64,000 bases of DNA from an uncultured Kordiimonas sp. (GCA_947492375.1 CANLMI010000001.1:868001-932000); one strand, 5' to 3'. Shown: positions 47,475 through 58,865, counted from the first letter of the stretch. Notes: generated from the sequence alone by a model not told the origin. Program-made: numbers and translations.

Positions 47475-48635
47475 TCAACGCTTTGAGGTAAGAAGTTTGG
47501 CCTCTTCGCTCCGCTGAAATATTATCTGACTAAGGGGAACAAGCTGAAATCCGCGTTGGTCCAATGTAGAGCGCCATTCACGCAGTACCTCAAGAGTTTC
47601 GTTATAAGGATGGCCAATTGCTATGGCGTATCCTCGCCTTTTTGCAATTGCTTCTGCCTTCAACAGTTGTGTCATTATTGCGTCTTTGTTTTTATTATTA
47701 TCTAAAAAAATATCTCTTGATGCGTATGGTACCCCAACAGCTTTTGCCGCGCTTGCCGCTGTTGTTTTCGATGATGTAACACTATCCAGAAACAATAAAT
47801 TATTCGCCTTTAGTTTTGTCATGATATGCACCATATCACCTGCACGCTCCGTCAATAGCGAGCCCATGTGGTTATTAATACCCACATACCCCTTAAAGCG
47901 TTTCATGTTCCAATCTAGCCTGCGACTGAACTCTTCCGGGCTTAAATTGGCTAAAAGTGCATTATCGCCCGGATCTGCTGCATCATCTTTCGGCTCCATT
48001 GGCATATGAACTATCAATTCATGTCCGGCATTACTAACCGCTTCAACCTGCCTGTCCAAATGATTGGCATAGGGAAGGTAAGCAAGAGTAAAAGGCCCTT
48101 TGATATCTGCAACGATTTCGCTCGCACGCTCAACAATTCCCATATCATCAATAACGATAACGAGGCTTGGTTTCTTTGCATCCGGCGCCGCCCATAGCTT
48201 TTCGTTTTTTCGCCAGGTTTCAGGAATAATAGCCTTGACAATCGACGCGCTTTTCGCAGCAACCCGAGCATTGGCCGTACCAACTTCACGGTTGGAAATA
48301 TTACCCCCCTCAGCAACGCTTTTCGGTAAAACCGTATCAATATCTTTCAACTCGATATTGACGTCGTCTATCTTATCACCTGAAATTATCGCTGTGAGAT
48401 CACCCAAATCCTGCGGGGCATTTCGGGCGTAACTATAATCTGAGGGATCACCATCATATTCAATATCGGTTTTCGGAAGACTCGTTTCTGTTCTCAAGAC
48501 CACATAAGCAAGAACACAAATAACGATGATCACTATCAAGCCATAACCAAGCTTTAGAACATTCATAAGACTACCAATAGCATCACTTTTACCGCTATTA
48601 TCAGCTTCAGCTCTGTCCGGTTTTCTTTTATTCAC
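47475..48635 (-). CDS. Divergent polysaccharide deacetylase family protein
   Basis: A membrane-anchored protein of the DUF610/divergent polysaccharide deacetylase family (386 residues from the GTG at 48635, which has GAGGAAAA nine bases upstream; a longer GTG start at 48692 has no such site). A membrane helix follows the basic N-terminus ([17 protein letters not shown]). The catalytic fold shows [20 protein letters not shown] and [10 protein letters not shown], which place the Asp, His and metal ligands. The natural substrate is unknown; the family is linked to the envelope. It lies inverted between trpE and trpG. Confidence 0.88.
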   Translation of the reverse strand: MNKRKPDRAEADNSGKSDAIGSLMNVLKLGYGLIVIIVICVLAYVVLRTETSLPKTDIEYDGDPSDYSYARNAPQDLGDLTAIISGDKIDDVNIELKDIDTVLPKSVAEGGNISNREVGTANARVAAKSASIVKAIIPETWRKNEKLWAAPDAKKPSLVIVIDDMGIVERASEIVADIKGPFTLAYLPYANHLDRQVEAVSNAGHELIVHMPMEPKDDAADPGDNALLANLSPEEFSRRLDWNMKRFKGYVGINNHMGSLLTERAGDMVHIMTKLKANNLLFLDSVTSSKTTAASAAKAVGVPYASRDIFLDNNKNKDAIMTQLLKAEAIAKRRGYAIAIGHPYNETLEVLREWRSTLDQRGFQLVPLSQIIFQRSEEAKLLTSKR

Positions 48636-48824
48636 GAGTATTTTTCCTCGTCGCCCCAACTCTCTACTCCACTCAATATTTATCTTACCCACCCGAGACT
48701 TTCTAGTTGCCTCACGGGGCTTTTACAAAACATAATACTTCAAGCATTGACAATTGACGTGAAAGACGCAATGTCCTTGCCTGAATATGACCTAAGCAAT
48801 GTCTATAACTATTTGGTGTTAAGA

Positions 48825-49409
48825 ATGTATATCCTGATCGATAATTACGACAGCTTTACTTACAATTTGTATCATTATTTTGTCGAATTAGGGGCAGAAG
48901 TAAAAGTATGGCGCAATGATCAGATTACCGTTGATGAAATCATTAAATCGGCACCTCAGGGTATTATCATCGGCCCTGGCCCTTGTACACCAAATGAAGC
49001 AGGCATTTGCCTCAATGTTATTGCAGCTGCCAAAGAAAACAACATTCCTTTACTTGGTGTTTGTCTGGGCCATCAGGCGATTGGGCAACATTATGGTGGT
49101 GATGTTATTCGCGCCCCCCATGTTATGCATGGAAAAACGAGCGATATAACACACTCAACATCAGGAGTGTTCAAGGATTTGCCGCAAACATATACGGCAA
49201 CGCGCTATCACTCGCTGATCGTTGATAAAGATACCCTGCCCGATGCCTTGACGATTACAGCAACATCTGAAGACGGCCTGATCATGGGATTGGAAAATAC
49301 ATCAGATCATATGTACGGCGTTCAATTTCACCCAGAAAGTATTGCATCAGAGCATGGCTATGCCCTCTTGAAAAACTTCATTGATATTTGTGAAGAAAAG
49401 GCAGCATGA
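48825..49409 (+). CDS. trpG: Anthranilate synthase component II (glutamine amidotransferase)
   Basis: A 194-residue class I amidotransferase that passes ammonia from glutamine to TrpE. The triad is Cys80 ([10 protein letters not shown]), His169 and Glu171 ([10 protein letters not shown]). The chain begins [15 protein letters not shown] as is typical. I chose the ATG at 48825; in-frame codons upstream from 48747 would add unrelated residues. The trpD start lies one base after its stop codon. Confidence 0.96.
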   Translation: MYILIDNYDSFTYNLYHYFVELGAEVKVWRNDQITVDEIIKSAPQGIIIGPGPCTPNEAGICLNVIAAAKENNIPLLGVCLGHQAIGQHYGGDVIRAPHVMHGKTSDITHSTSGVFKDLPQTYTATRYHSLIVDKDTLPDALTITATSEDGLIMGLENTSDHMYGVQFHPESIASEHGYALLKNFIDICEEKAA

Positions 49410-49410
49410 C

Positions 49411-50430
49411 ATGGCTGATTTTCTTTCCATATTATCGAAGGTAGCGACAAGCGCACACTTAAACCATACGGAAGCCAGAACTGCATTTGAGGCTATTATG
49501 TCCGGCGAGGCAGATAGCGCTCAAATCTCGGCTTTTTTAATGGGCCTGCGTGTTCGCGGTGAACAAGTTGACGAAATCACTGCTGGCGCAGAGGTAATGC
49601 GTGAAAAAGCGGCCTCAATCATTGCCCCAAATGGCACTGTTGATACTTGTGGTACTGGCGGCACTGGCCTTTCGACCTATAATGTCTCGACGGCCGCCGC
49701 TTTTGTAACCGTTGCAGCAGGCATTCCTGTGGCGAAACACGGCAACCGTGCGGCCTCCTCAAAATCCGGCTCTGCTGATGTTTTAGAGGCCTTGGGCGCT
49801 AATCTTGAGATATCAATGGATAGCGTGCAAAAAAGCATGGATGACGTCGGTTTTACCTTTCTTTTTGCCCGGTCCCATCATAACGCAATGCGTTTCGTTG
49901 CGCCCGTTCGCAGTTCCATTAAAATTCAAACGATCTTTAATTTTCTTGGGCCGCTTTCAAGCCCCGCCCAAGCCAAGCGGCAAATCCTCGGCGTCTTTGA
50001 CACCAAATGGCAACGCCCGATGGCTGAAGTTCTTAGAAATCTCGGCAGTGAACATGTTTGGGTTGTTCACGGCGAAGACGGCATGGATGAAATTACAACA
50101 ACAGGCAAAACCCATATTGTAGAACTCAAAGACGGCCAGATAACAGAATTTGATATCACACCCAACGATGTTGGTCTTAACATATCAAGTCTTGCTGATT
50201 TGAAAGGTGACGATGCAGCTTATAATGCGGCTGCGATAACCCGCCTTCTTGATGGGGAACAGTCGGCGTTCCGCGACATTGTATCGATGAATGCTGGTGC
50301 TGCAATTTTTATTGCGGGAAAAACCGAGACACTTGCAGCCGGCGTTGATATGGCAGCCGCAATAATTGACAATGGAACAGCAAAAGAAAAATTATATGAG
50401 TGGGTTCAATTCACTAAAGACCATTCTTAA
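49411..50430 (+). CDS. trpD: Anthranilate phosphoribosyltransferase
   Basis: A 339-residue enzyme joining anthranilate to PRPP. The PRPP loop DTCGTGGTGLSTYNVST is intact, as are KHGNRAASSKSGSADVLEALG and the anthranilate region RSHHNAMRFVAPVR. The ATG at 49411 follows AAGG and lies one base past the trpG stop, so the two are coupled. trpC follows after 26 bases. Confidence 0.97.
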   Translation: MADFLSILSKVATSAHLNHTEARTAFEAIMSGEADSAQISAFLMGLRVRGEQVDEITAGAEVMREKAASIIAPNGTVDTCGTGGTGLSTYNVSTAAAFVTVAAGIPVAKHGNRAASSKSGSADVLEALGANLEISMDSVQKSMDDVGFTFLFARSHHNAMRFVAPVRSSIKIQTIFNFLGPLSSPAQAKRQILGVFDTKWQRPMAEVLRNLGSEHVWVVHGEDGMDEITTTGKTHIVELKDGQITEFDITPNDVGLNISSLADLKGDDAAYNAAAITRLLDGEQSAFRDIVSMNAGAAIFIAGKTETLAAGVDMAAAIIDNGTAKEKLYEWVQFTKDHS

Positions 50431-50456
50431 AATATTAAATGAAATATTTAAAATAA

Positions 50457-51248
50457 ATGACTGATATATTAAAAGAAATATGCGATAAAAAGCGCGAACA
50501 TGTTGATAGCGTTAAGGCAAAAATTACACTTAGCGAACAGGAAGGTCGCGCTAAAACAGCCACGCCCACCCGTGGCTTTTTAAACGCGCTTCAGCAAAGG
50601 CGCAATAATGGCGCATATGGGTTTATTTGCGAAATTAAAAAAGCGAGCCCATCAAAAGGCTTGATCAGACCTGATGATTTCGACCCAGCCACGCTTGCAA
50701 GCGCCTATGAGCGCGGCGGCGCCGCATGCTTATCTGTTCTAACAGACATTCCCTATTTCCAAGGGCATGATGATTACCTTGTTGCAGCACGCAATGCTGT
50801 TACTATCCCTGCACTCCGCAAGGATTTCATGATTGATCCCTATCAAATTACCGAGGCACGCGGCCTCGGCGCGGATTGTATCCTTCTTATAATGGCAGCG
50901 CTTGATGATACCTTGGCACACGAGCTGGAGGCTGCTGCCTTCCATTACGGGATGGACGTTCTCATTGAGGTGCATAACTTTGAAGAGTTGGAACGCGCCC
51001 TCAAACTAAAAAGCACCCTTCTCGGTATCAATAACCGCAACCTAAAAACAATGACTGTTTCACTGGACACAACACTGTCGCTCGCAAAAGAATTAGGCGA
51101 TGGCTACACACTGGTGGCCGAATCCGGCTTGAGAACCTCTGAAGATCTTGCAAAATGTGACGCTGTTGGCGCAGGATGCTTCCTGATTGGTGAGACCTTC
51201 ATGCGACAAAGTGATGTTGAGGCCGCCGTTAAAGCCTTACAAAAGTAA
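50457..51248 (+). CDS. trpC: Indole-3-glycerol phosphate synthase
   Basis: A 263-residue TIM-barrel enzyme that closes the indole ring. It has the family motifs FICEIKKASPSKGLIRPDDFDP (catalytic Lys and Ser), LRKDFMIDPYQITEAR, LLGINNRNLKTM and LVAESGLRT with C-terminal GCFLIGETFM. It is a monofunctional protein with no TrpF fusion. The moaC start follows 24 bases later, so trpGDC and moaC-moeA are probably read as one unit, as in many alphaproteobacteria. Confidence 0.97.
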   Translation: MTDILKEICDKKREHVDSVKAKITLSEQEGRAKTATPTRGFLNALQQRRNNGAYGFICEIKKASPSKGLIRPDDFDPATLASAYERGGAACLSVLTDIPYFQGHDDYLVAARNAVTIPALRKDFMIDPYQITEARGLGADCILLIMAALDDTLAHELEAAAFHYGMDVLIEVHNFEELERALKLKSTLLGINNRNLKTMTVSLDTTLSLAKELGDGYTLVAESGLRTSEDLAKCDAVGAGCFLIGETFMRQSDVEAAVKALQK

Positions 51249-51272
51249 GCAAATAAAAAGTAAGAGATATTA

Positions 51273-51755
51273 ATGGATAAACTAAGCCATATTGATGAAA
51301 CAGGTGCGGCCCATATGGTTGATGTCGGCGACAAGGCCATCACAGGCCGTATTGCCGTTGCAGAAGGCTATATCAAAATGGCGCCTGCAACACTAAGTGA
51401 GATTAAAGCAAATACGCTCAAAAAGGGTGATGTGCTAGCAACCGCACGAATTGCCGGCATTATGGCAGCAAAGAAAACCAGCGACCTTATCCCGCTATGT
51501 CATCCGCTGCCGATAACAAGTGTTAAAATCTCCTTTGATACAACATCAGACATGGATAAAATACTCGTTGAGGCCACAGTTAAGGTAAGCGGGCAAACAG
51601 GTGTTGAGATGGAGGCCTTAACCGCCGTTTCTGCAAGTCTGCTAACGATATATGATATGGCAAAGGCTGTTCAAAAAGATATGGTTATTGATGGCATCCG
51701 GCTCTTATCAAAAGAAGGCGGTAAATCAGGCAAATATGAGGCACCAAAACAATGA
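51273..51755 (+). CDS. moaC: Cyclic pyranopterin monophosphate synthase MoaC
   Basis: A 160-residue enzyme for the second half-step of molybdenum cofactor synthesis. The signature [10 protein letters not shown] and the catalytic stretch [24 protein letters not shown] are intact, as is GGKSGKYE at the end. Its stop codon overlaps the moeA start by four bases (ATGA). MoaA is not in the window. Confidence 0.97.
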   Translation: MDKLSHIDETGAAHMVDVGDKAITGRIAVAEGYIKMAPATLSEIKANTLKKGDVLATARIAGIMAAKKTSDLIPLCHPLPITSVKISFDTTSDMDKILVEATVKVSGQTGVEMEALTAVSASLLTIYDMAKAVQKDMVIDGIRLLSKEGGKSGKYEAPKQ

Positions 51756-52945
51756 TATCAGTTGAAGAAGCATTCCGCCGAATTGTAGAGGAAGCAAAGC
51801 CCTTAACAACTGAGCGCCTGCCTGTTGAAGCCTCTGTCGCCCGCGTTCTTGCAAGCCCCTTGGCAGCGCGCAAATCACAGCCCGGTTGCGACCTTTCAGC
51901 AATGGATGGATATGCTGTGAACAGCGCCGACCTAAATGCCGGATCGATAAACCTAACCGTCATCGGCGAGTCTGCGGCTGGTCAGAAAGATATTCCAAAA
52001 CTTTCAAAGGGATCCGCTATCCGTATTTTCACAGGCGCACCAGTACCAGAAGGTGCGGATCAAGTTATGATACAGGAGAATGTTGAACGCAGCAACAACA
52101 CAATCACATTAGACGAAATGGCAAAACCGGGAGCAAATATACGCGTTGCCGGCAATGACTTTGCCGCCAGTCAGATTGTTTGCGACGCTGGTACATTCAT
52201 TACGCCAAAATCAATCGGTCTTATTGCAGGCAGCGGCCACAGCCATGTTATGGTGCATAGAGCCCCTAAAGTCTCTATCATGACAACTGGCGACGAGCTC
52301 GCCACACCCGACCAAACAAATTTTGGCCCACAGGAAACGATAGATTCGCTAACCCCTACCCTATTAAGTTTTTTCAATGATGCAGGTGCACAGGCCTCAT
52401 CACTAGGCAGTATCAAAGATGACCCGATGGCTATCAAAGCAGCGATCAAAAAATCTGCTGACGCTGATATCTTAATCACTGTCGGCGGCGCAAGTGTGGG
52501 TGAGCATGATTATGTTCAAGATGCGCTGAAGGAAGAAGGCATGACGCTAGATTTCTGGAAAATCGCTATGCGCCCTGGGAAACCAATGATTTTTGGTAAA
52601 ATGGACAACCGCTTTATCATTGGCCTGCCAGGCAATCCGGTTTCAGCCTTTGTTTGTGCGCTTGTATTTGTACGCCCACTGATCGACCGATTAATGGGCC
52701 GCCCTGCACCCTTACCAACAGGTATATTATTGCCCAGCGCAGTTGATCTACCCGCAAATGGTATCAGACAACATTATATGCGTGCCCGCCTTATTGGCAA
52801 CCCCGGCGAGCGTATGGTGGACCCTGCGGCATCACAGGACAGCAGCCTTTTAAGCGTACTTGCACAAAGCGATGGGCTGATCGTGAGGCCGGTTAATGCG
52901 CCTGCCATTAAAGCCGGTGAACCCGTTTTATTCCTGCCATTTTAA
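51752..52945 (+). CDS. moeA: Molybdopterin molybdenumtransferase MoeA
   Basis: A 397-residue enzyme that inserts molybdate into adenylated molybdopterin. Recognisable parts are [11 protein letters not shown] (MoeA N-terminal site), [19 protein letters not shown], the central MoCF domain with TTGDEL and [13 protein letters not shown], and [19 protein letters not shown]. The C-terminal beta domain is present. It is coupled to moaC. lexA follows 94 bases downstream behind its own SOS promoter. Confidence 0.97.
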   Translation: MISVEEAFRRIVEEAKPLTTERLPVEASVARVLASPLAARKSQPGCDLSAMDGYAVNSADLNAGSINLTVIGESAAGQKDIPKLSKGSAIRIFTGAPVPEGADQVMIQENVERSNNTITLDEMAKPGANIRVAGNDFAASQIVCDAGTFITPKSIGLIAGSGHSHVMVHRAPKVSIMTTGDELATPDQTNFGPQETIDSLTPTLLSFFNDAGAQASSLGSIKDDPMAIKAAIKKSADADILITVGGASVGEHDYVQDALKEEGMTLDFWKIAMRPGKPMIFGKMDNRFIIGLPGNPVSAFVCALVFVRPLIDRLMGRPAPLPTGILLPSAVDLPANGIRQHYMRARLIGNPGERMVDPAASQDSSLLSVLAQSDGLIVRPVNAPAIKAGEPVLFLPF

Positions 52946-52995
52946 CGCATATAAACTTTAGGTTACATATTTGTTCTTGACCCAAGCACAAAAGA

Positions 52996-53010
52996 GAACT
53001 AAAGAAGAAC
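52996..53010. promoter_or_regulatory. LexA (SOS) box of lexA
   Basis: GAAC-N7-GAAC (52996-52999 and 53007-53010) is an exact copy of the alphaproteobacterial LexA site (GTTC-N7-GTTC on the other strand). A TTGACC -35 element at 52977-52982 places the -10 near 53000-53005, inside the box, so bound LexA would block RNA polymerase. It lies 29 bases before the lexA start codon. Confidence 0.85.
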
Positions 53011-53039
53011 ATATATGCAACAAAACTCGGGGACATGTC

Positions 53040-53732
53040 ATGCTAACGTCTAAACAGCACCAGCTTTTGCTTTTCATTCAAAAACGCCTTGAAGAAAACG
53101 GCATTTCCCCTTCTTTCGATGAAATGAAAGACGCTCTCGGGCTTAAATCCAAATCAGGGGTGCACCGCCTTATTAATGCGCTTGAAGAACGTGGCTTTAT
53201 CAAACGCATGGCAAACCGCGCCCGTGCACTCGAAGTATTAAAAACGCCAACTGATGCAATGGCGACCAAATCAGCTGATAATGTTGTGTCCGGTAACTTT
53301 GGAGGCGACAAAGAGCAAGCAACGCCAAGCAACACGCACAACGATGATTTTATCGAATTACCGCTTCATGGTAAAATTGCGGCTGGTACACCGATTGAAG
53401 CCCTTGAAAATAACGATAGTTTCATTTCAGTTCCTGTGGGTATGACAAGCGCCGGCAAATGCTATGCTCTTGAAATTTCCGGCGATTCTATGATTGAAAT
53501 GGGCATTCTTGACGGCGACACAGTTGTTATTGAAAGCTGTAATGCGGCCCGCAATGGTGAAGTGGTCGTCGCGCTTGTTGACCGCGAAGAAGCAACACTT
53601 AAAACAATTCAACACGAAGGCCAGTATGTCAATCTCGTGCCTGCCAACAGAGATTATTCAACGCAAAAAGTTGAAGCAAACCGCGTTCAGGTACAAGGCC
53701 GCTTGGTTGGTTTATTACGGCAATATCATTAA
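53040..53732 (+). CDS. lexA: LexA repressor
   Basis: A 230-residue SOS repressor. The N-terminal winged helix (1-65, ending with SKSGVHRLINALEERGFIKR) recognises DNA. The C-terminal protease has the self-cleavage site Ala115-Gly116 (KIAAGTP), nucleophile Ser150 (SGDSMIE) and Lys188 (EEATLK). The ATG at 53040 has GGGGA upstream; the longer in-frame reading would run through the SOS promoter and is rejected. It controls itself through the GAAC-N7-GAAC box. Confidence 0.97.
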   Translation: MLTSKQHQLLLFIQKRLEENGISPSFDEMKDALGLKSKSGVHRLINALEERGFIKRMANRARALEVLKTPTDAMATKSADNVVSGNFGGDKEQATPSNTHNDDFIELPLHGKIAAGTPIEALENNDSFISVPVGMTSAGKCYALEISGDSMIEMGILDGDTVVIESCNAARNGEVVVALVDREEATLKTIQHEGQYVNLVPANRDYSTQKVEANRVQVQGRLVGLLRQYH

Positions 53733-53767
53733 TAACCAGTGTTATTATAAATTTAATTAGAGAATAA

Positions 53768-55867
53768 CTATTTATCGCGCTGGTTATAATTTGATGACCA
53801 GCGCCTATTTGTATCGCTGCTATTGGCCCATTTAAGCTGCCTGCTATTCTCTTCTTCATAGATGAATAATGGCCCCTCAGTTTCCAGCATTTCCTTTATA
53901 ATTATCAAACTTTCACCTCGGCAATATCTTTGCCAGCGCCGCGGGATAATAACATATGTTGCGCGCACACATGCTTCGTGCAAGGCAGGAAACTTTCTTA
54001 CATTAATTACCGTTTTTCTACCTGTTAGTTGATATAGGCAAGCATATTCATCACACACTCTTCTCCCACGCCTTGCCTTGTATTTTGGCGGCTTCCCCCA
54101 TTGTTTTTTATAACTGTCCGCAGCCAGTCCATTTTGGCGTACGGTATAGAAAACAATTTCATCTGGCGCCTCCTCATAGGCAATACTATGGCCACTTTTT
54201 GAAATAATAACCGATGGTTCAGGCACCGTTAGGGCAAACGGTAGAATGCAATATAAAGTTAAAAGAAAAACAGTTATGATCCAGGACTTTCGAACAGTAA
54301 CCACCCCGGCACCAATACTTAATGTCGCGAGCAATACATAACTATAGACAGGCGGCACAAAAACCCGCGACCATTCAATCGCTGCAACAAACTCTGCGAT
54401 ATCAATAATCTGCTCCAACCCCCATGTCAGGACAGAAAGCGATATCCATTCCAGTCCAAAAACCGCCAAAACCATACTTAAGAAAGCAGAAGGAACAATG
54501 ATAAATAATAATATTGGAACAGCTATCAAATTAGATAAAATGCCCGCGACGGCTATCGTTTGAAAATGAAAAAGAGCAATAGGCAATATAGCAACTTGCG
54601 CGACTACAGTTGTTAATGACGTATATAAAATAAATTTACCCACTGAATTAAGAAACACTGAAAATTTATTATTCGATTTCACTATTACCGCTTCAGAAGT
54701 TTCATATTTTTGCTGCCGTTTTTCATTAATCAGTTCATACACACTCACCAACGCAATGGTTGCAGCAAACGACATTTGAAAACCAGCGCTTAAGATAGCA
54801 TACGGCGATATGAGTAAAATGATTAAAGCCGCGATTGAAATACTCCTTAGAGAGACGACACGCCTATCCAACAGAACTGCAACAATCGCAATCGACGCAA
54901 CCACAAATGCCCGAATGGTCGCAACACTCATTCCCGATAACACCAGATAAATGATAGAAACGCCCCAGGCGCATAATGCTGCTAATTTGCGGCCACTTAA
55001 ATGACGGGATCGTATCGGAGCAAACAAAAACAGAAACTCAAATATAAAGAAAGCAGCACCAATGAATATCCCCATATGCAAACCCGAGATGGCGAGCATA
55101 TGTGCAAGGCCGCTGGCACGAAGGTTTTCTGTTGTTTGCTGCGATAAATAACTTCGCCGTCCCACTAACAGAGCAGCAGCCAATGCGCCTGCTTCACCAG
55201 GGATTGTTTTTACGATTTCATCGGCATACCCTTGGCGTATTCGATTGACCGAAATAGCGCTCTTTTGCTCTATAGTTTGAACTGGTGTTGTCACATATCC
55301 AGTCGCCTGAATATCGTCAAAATACGCTGCGCGAGCAAAATCATATCCATTTGGTGTTAGCTTTCCAAATGGCCGCTCTAGCACAGCAGAGAACTTTATT
55401 CTGTCGCCGGCCATCAGGTTTTCAGGAATTGATGTTCGGGCAAACAACCGTACACGTTTTAAGCTATTGCGCCCCTTATTGTCATATTTCAAATCGACGA
55501 GAGTTAAACGTATCAGCCCTGTTTCACGCTCAACAATATCTTCTACAATAGCCTGCCCTGTAAAAAACTGATTACGCTCAATAAACTCATTAGCTGTGAA
55601 TTCTGTTCTTGTTACAGCAAGAAAAAAGCCAATGAAAAAGAATGCTATTTTAAAGAGCCAAAACTGCTTTGGCGCACGCGTCACGGCAATAAGGGATGCT
55701 ATTAATGCTATTATTATTAATGGAATACTTAAAGGCACATAAGTTGGTGTGAGGAAATAACAGGCCGTCCCCAAAGCAAAAATCACACTGCCTAAAAAAA
55801 TCCGCCACTCGCTATGGAATGAGAGCGAACCAGCCCCAGGCATTATACCGCTATTCCGTAAGGGCAT
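53768..55867 (-). CDS. comEC: ComEC/Rec2-family DNA-uptake membrane channel
   Basis: A 699-residue polytopic membrane protein. An N-terminal DUF4131-type domain is followed by the competence domain with the signature GLAHMLAISGLHMGIFIGAAFF and GMSVATIRAFVVASI. ComEC carries single-stranded DNA across the inner membrane during natural transformation. The C-terminal metallo-lactamase domain of Bacillus ComEC is missing; a short domain with several Cys/Arg residues replaces it, as is common in alphaproteobacteria. It converges with lexA and is divergent from gltX over 211 bases. Confidence 0.93.
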   Translation of the reverse strand: MPLRNSGIMPGAGSLSFHSEWRIFLGSVIFALGTACYFLTPTYVPLSIPLIIIALIASLIAVTRAPKQFWLFKIAFFFIGFFLAVTRTEFTANEFIERNQFFTGQAIVEDIVERETGLIRLTLVDLKYDNKGRNSLKRVRLFARTSIPENLMAGDRIKFSAVLERPFGKLTPNGYDFARAAYFDDIQATGYVTTPVQTIEQKSAISVNRIRQGYADEIVKTIPGEAGALAAALLVGRRSYLSQQTTENLRASGLAHMLAISGLHMGIFIGAAFFIFEFLFLFAPIRSRHLSGRKLAALCAWGVSIIYLVLSGMSVATIRAFVVASIAIVAVLLDRRVVSLRSISIAALIILLISPYAILSAGFQMSFAATIALVSVYELINEKRQQKYETSEAVIVKSNNKFSVFLNSVGKFILYTSLTTVVAQVAILPIALFHFQTIAVAGILSNLIAVPILLFIIVPSAFLSMVLAVFGLEWISLSVLTWGLEQIIDIAEFVAAIEWSRVFVPPVYSYVLLATLSIGAGVVTVRKSWIITVFLLTLYCILPFALTVPEPSVIISKSGHSIAYEEAPDEIVFYTVRQNGLAADSYKKQWGKPPKYKARRGRRVCDEYACLYQLTGRKTVINVRKFPALHEACVRATYVIIPRRWQRYCRGESLIIIKEMLETEGPLFIYEEENSRQLKWANSSDTNRRWSSNYNQRDK

Positions 55868-56078
55868 CTCTCTTCACCTGGCACTGTATGAGCATATATT
55901 ACACCGACCTATGGTAAAAACGCTGTGAATACGGCAATTTATCAAGATTTTTCTAGCCTGCAAATTTGTATTTCAGAAAAACATATGCTACAAACCGTTC
56001 AAATTTCTATGAATGATGTTTTACATAGTTTCACATCATACTTAACGTAACACAATAAATAAGGGTTTATAACTGAGC

Positions 56079-57491
56079 ATGCCCACTGACATGCCCCAGG
56101 TAGTAACACGGTTTGCACCGTCACCAACGGGATTTCTTCATATTGGCGGTGCGAGAACCGCACTTTATAACTGGCTTTTCGCTAAACACCATGGCGGTAA
56201 ATTTGTTCTCAGAATTGAAGACACGGATCGTAAAAGATCAACTGAAGAGGCAATTACCGCAATAATGAACGGTATGGAATGGCTTGGGTTAAACTGGGAT
56301 GGTGAAGCCATTAGCCAGTTTTCTCAAGCTGAGCGTCACCGCGAGGTAGCAAACGCGCTCCTCGAGAGTGGAAACGCCTATTATTGTTATGCCAGTCAAG
56401 AAGAAACAGCTCAAGCGCGCGATAAAGCGCGCAGCGAAGGCAAGCGCTTCAGGGGGGATTTATGGCGAGACCGTAACCCGAACGAAGCGCCAGAAGGCGT
56501 TGAACCTGTAATCCGGGTTAAGATGCCACGCGAAGGCGAAATAACAATTGCCGATGCCGTTCAAGGTGATGTAACGGTTGCAAACGCAGAACTTGATGAC
56601 ATGGTGATTTTGCGTTCTGACGGAACACCAACATATATGCTCTCTGTTGTTGTGGATGATCATGATATGGGGATTACTCATATCATTCGCGGTGATGACC
56701 ATCTAAACAATGCGTTCAAGCAGCACCAGATATATTCTATGATGAATTGGGATATACCTGTATTTGCACACATTCCCCTTATTCATGGGCCAGATGGCAA
56801 AAAACTCTCAAAGCGCCACGGGGCGCTGGGTGTTGACGCTTACGCTGATATGGGCTTTTTACCTGAAGCCATGCGGAATTATTTACTGCGCCTTGGCTGG
56901 AGCCACGGTGATGACGAAATCATCACAACAGAACAGGCAACCGAATGGTTTACGCTTGAAAATGTTGGTCGTGCCCCTGCCCGTTTTGATTTTGATAAGC
57001 TTGATTTCGTCAATGCGCATTATATTAAATCTACATCCAATGAACGCCTTTTCGATACCATTGAAAATGATCTATCCAGCAACATCCAACGATCAATTGA
57101 TGACGTAGAAAAAGCGCGCATTATCAAGGCAATGACTTCGATAAAAGAACGTGCAAAACGCTTGGATGATTTAATTGAACCATCTTCCGTGTTTTGTAAT
57201 ATTCGCCCATTAGAAATCAACGAGAAAGCCGCCAAGCAAATAAATGAGGAGACGGTACCTGTTCTCGTATCCTTAAAAAGTCAACTCGAAAATATTTCCG
57301 AATGGGAAGGTACTATAATAAAATCTACAATCATGTCCTTTGCTGATGCAGAGGGCCTAAAACTAGGCAAGGTTATGCAGCCCATCAGGGCTGTGGTCAC
57401 AGGAGGAAAACAATCCGGTGACCTTGTAGAAACACTAGAAATTCTTGGTCAGAAAGAGACAATAAGTCGCCTTTCAGATCAAATACAATAG
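56079..57491 (+). CDS. gltX: Glutamate--tRNA ligase
   Basis: A 470-residue class I aminoacyl-tRNA synthetase. The HIGH motif is HIGG (21-24) in [16 protein letters not shown], and the KMSKS motif is KLSKR near residues 242-246. [11 protein letters not shown] is a family signature, and the C-terminal anticodon domain is complete. Alphaproteobacteria often have two gltX genes, one charging glutamine tRNA; which type this is cannot be told here. A second ATG at 56091 is possible. gltA follows 64 bases later. Confidence 0.97.
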   Translation: MPTDMPQVVTRFAPSPTGFLHIGGARTALYNWLFAKHHGGKFVLRIEDTDRKRSTEEAITAIMNGMEWLGLNWDGEAISQFSQAERHREVANALLESGNAYYCYASQEETAQARDKARSEGKRFRGDLWRDRNPNEAPEGVEPVIRVKMPREGEITIADAVQGDVTVANAELDDMVILRSDGTPTYMLSVVVDDHDMGITHIIRGDDHLNNAFKQHQIYSMMNWDIPVFAHIPLIHGPDGKKLSKRHGALGVDAYADMGFLPEAMRNYLLRLGWSHGDDEIITTEQATEWFTLENVGRAPARFDFDKLDFVNAHYIKSTSNERLFDTIENDLSSNIQRSIDDVEKARIIKAMTSIKERAKRLDDLIEPSSVFCNIRPLEINEKAAKQINEETVPVLVSLKSQLENISEWEGTIIKSTIMSFADAEGLKLGKVMQPIRAVVTGGKQSGDLVETLEILGQKETISRLSDQIQ

Positions 57492-57555
57492 TGGCATAAC
57501 CAACGCGACTCTGGCAGACCGTCAGGGTAAAATAAAAGAGAGAAGGAGTAAGACC

Positions 57556-58842
57556 ATGTCAAATGACCCCCTAAAGCTTTCAGGCAATGGCCTTGACATT
57601 GATCTACCTATAATGGAAGGCTCTGTTGGCCCTAAAGTTATCGATGTTCGGAAACTTTATGCGCAATCAGATATGTTCACGTTTGACCCCGGCTTCACAT
57701 CAACTGCTAGCTGTGAATCCAGCATTACCTTTATTGACGGTGACAAAGGTCAGCTCTTATACCGTGGTTATCCTATTGAACAACTAGCCGAAAAAAGCGA
57801 CTTCATGGAATGTTGCTATCTTCTTCTCTTTGGTGATCTACCAAGCAAAGCTGAAAAAGACAAATTCGTTCATGATATCACGCACCATACAATGCTTCAT
57901 GAGCAATTGCATCGCTTCTTCAGTGGTTTCCGCCGCGATGCACACCCAATGGCGATTATGGTTGGTGTCGTAGGTGCTCTCGCTGCATTCTATCATGACA
58001 GCACAGATATTAGTGATCCACATCAGCGTATGGTTGCCAGCTATCGCATGATTGCGAAAATCCCGACAATTGCCGCTATGGCTTACAAATATTCTATCGG
58101 CCAACCATTTGTATATCCGCAAAATGATCTTTCATATGCTGGTAACTTCTTGAATATGATGTTCTCTGTGCCAGCGGCACCGTATGAAGTAAGCCCTACG
58201 CTTGAGCGTGCAATGGACTTGATCTTCATCCTTCACGCAGATCATGAGCAAAACGCATCAACGTCCACGGTTCGCCTTGCTGGCTCATCTGGTGCAAATC
58301 CATTTGCTTGTATCGCCGCAGGTATCGCATGTTTATGGGGCCCGGCACACGGCGGCGCAAACGAAGCATGCTTAAATATGCTTGAGGAAATTGGTACTGT
58401 TGACCGTATCCCTGAATTTGTTGCTCGTGCCAAAGATAAAAGCGACCCATTCCGCCTAATGGGCTTTGGTCACCGCGTTTATAAAAACTTTGATCCGCGT
58501 GCAACTGTTATGCGTGATACTGCTCACAAGGTACTTGCCGAACTCGGTGTTGATGATCCATTATTTGATGTGGCAATGGAGCTTGAAAAAATTGCCCTTG
58601 AAGATGAGTATTTCATTGCCAAGAAACTATATCCTAACGTTGATTTCTATTCTGGCATTATCCTTAAGGCTATGGGTTTCCCAACAGAAATGTTTACAGT
58701 GCTCTTTGCGCTTGCCCGCACAAGTGGCTGGATCGCACAGTGGAAAGAAATGGTCGAAGATCCAACACAAAAAATTGGCCGCCCTCGCCAGTTATACACT
58801 GGTGCAGCAGCTCGCGATTACACTCCGGTAGACGAACGGTAG
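57556..58842 (+). CDS. gltA: Citrate synthase
   Basis: A 428-residue type II citrate synthase, the entry enzyme of the TCA cycle. Conserved parts are [22 protein letters not shown], the active-site His in [11 protein letters not shown] and in [14 protein letters not shown], and the catalytic Asp in [17 protein letters not shown] ribosome site precedes the ATG. In most alphaproteobacteria lpxB/lpxI/lpxA come next on the opposite strand; here an RTX gene does. Confidence 0.98.
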   Translation: MSNDPLKLSGNGLDIDLPIMEGSVGPKVIDVRKLYAQSDMFTFDPGFTSTASCESSITFIDGDKGQLLYRGYPIEQLAEKSDFMECCYLLLFGDLPSKAEKDKFVHDITHHTMLHEQLHRFFSGFRRDAHPMAIMVGVVGALAAFYHDSTDISDPHQRMVASYRMIAKIPTIAAMAYKYSIGQPFVYPQNDLSYAGNFLNMMFSVPAAPYEVSPTLERAMDLIFILHADHEQNASTSTVRLAGSSGANPFACIAAGIACLWGPAHGGANEACLNMLEEIGTVDRIPEFVARAKDKSDPFRLMGFGHRVYKNFDPRATVMRDTAHKVLAELGVDDPLFDVAMELEKIALEDEYFIAKKLYPNVDFYSGIILKAMGFPTEMFTVLFALARTSGWIAQWKEMVEDPTQKIGRPRQLYTGAAARDYTPVDER

Positions 58843-58865
58843 TCTAAAGAAATAATATCAAATAA

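Noticed and set aside
48747-48824. TTGACA/TTGACG hexamers before trpG as a promoter, and an upstream trpG start
   Set aside because: No convincing -10 element at proper spacing was found, and the upstream start adds residues not seen in TrpG.
52971-53039. Longer LexA reading frame
   Set aside because: It overlaps the SOS box and promoter, and the start at 53040 gives the standard LexA N-terminus.
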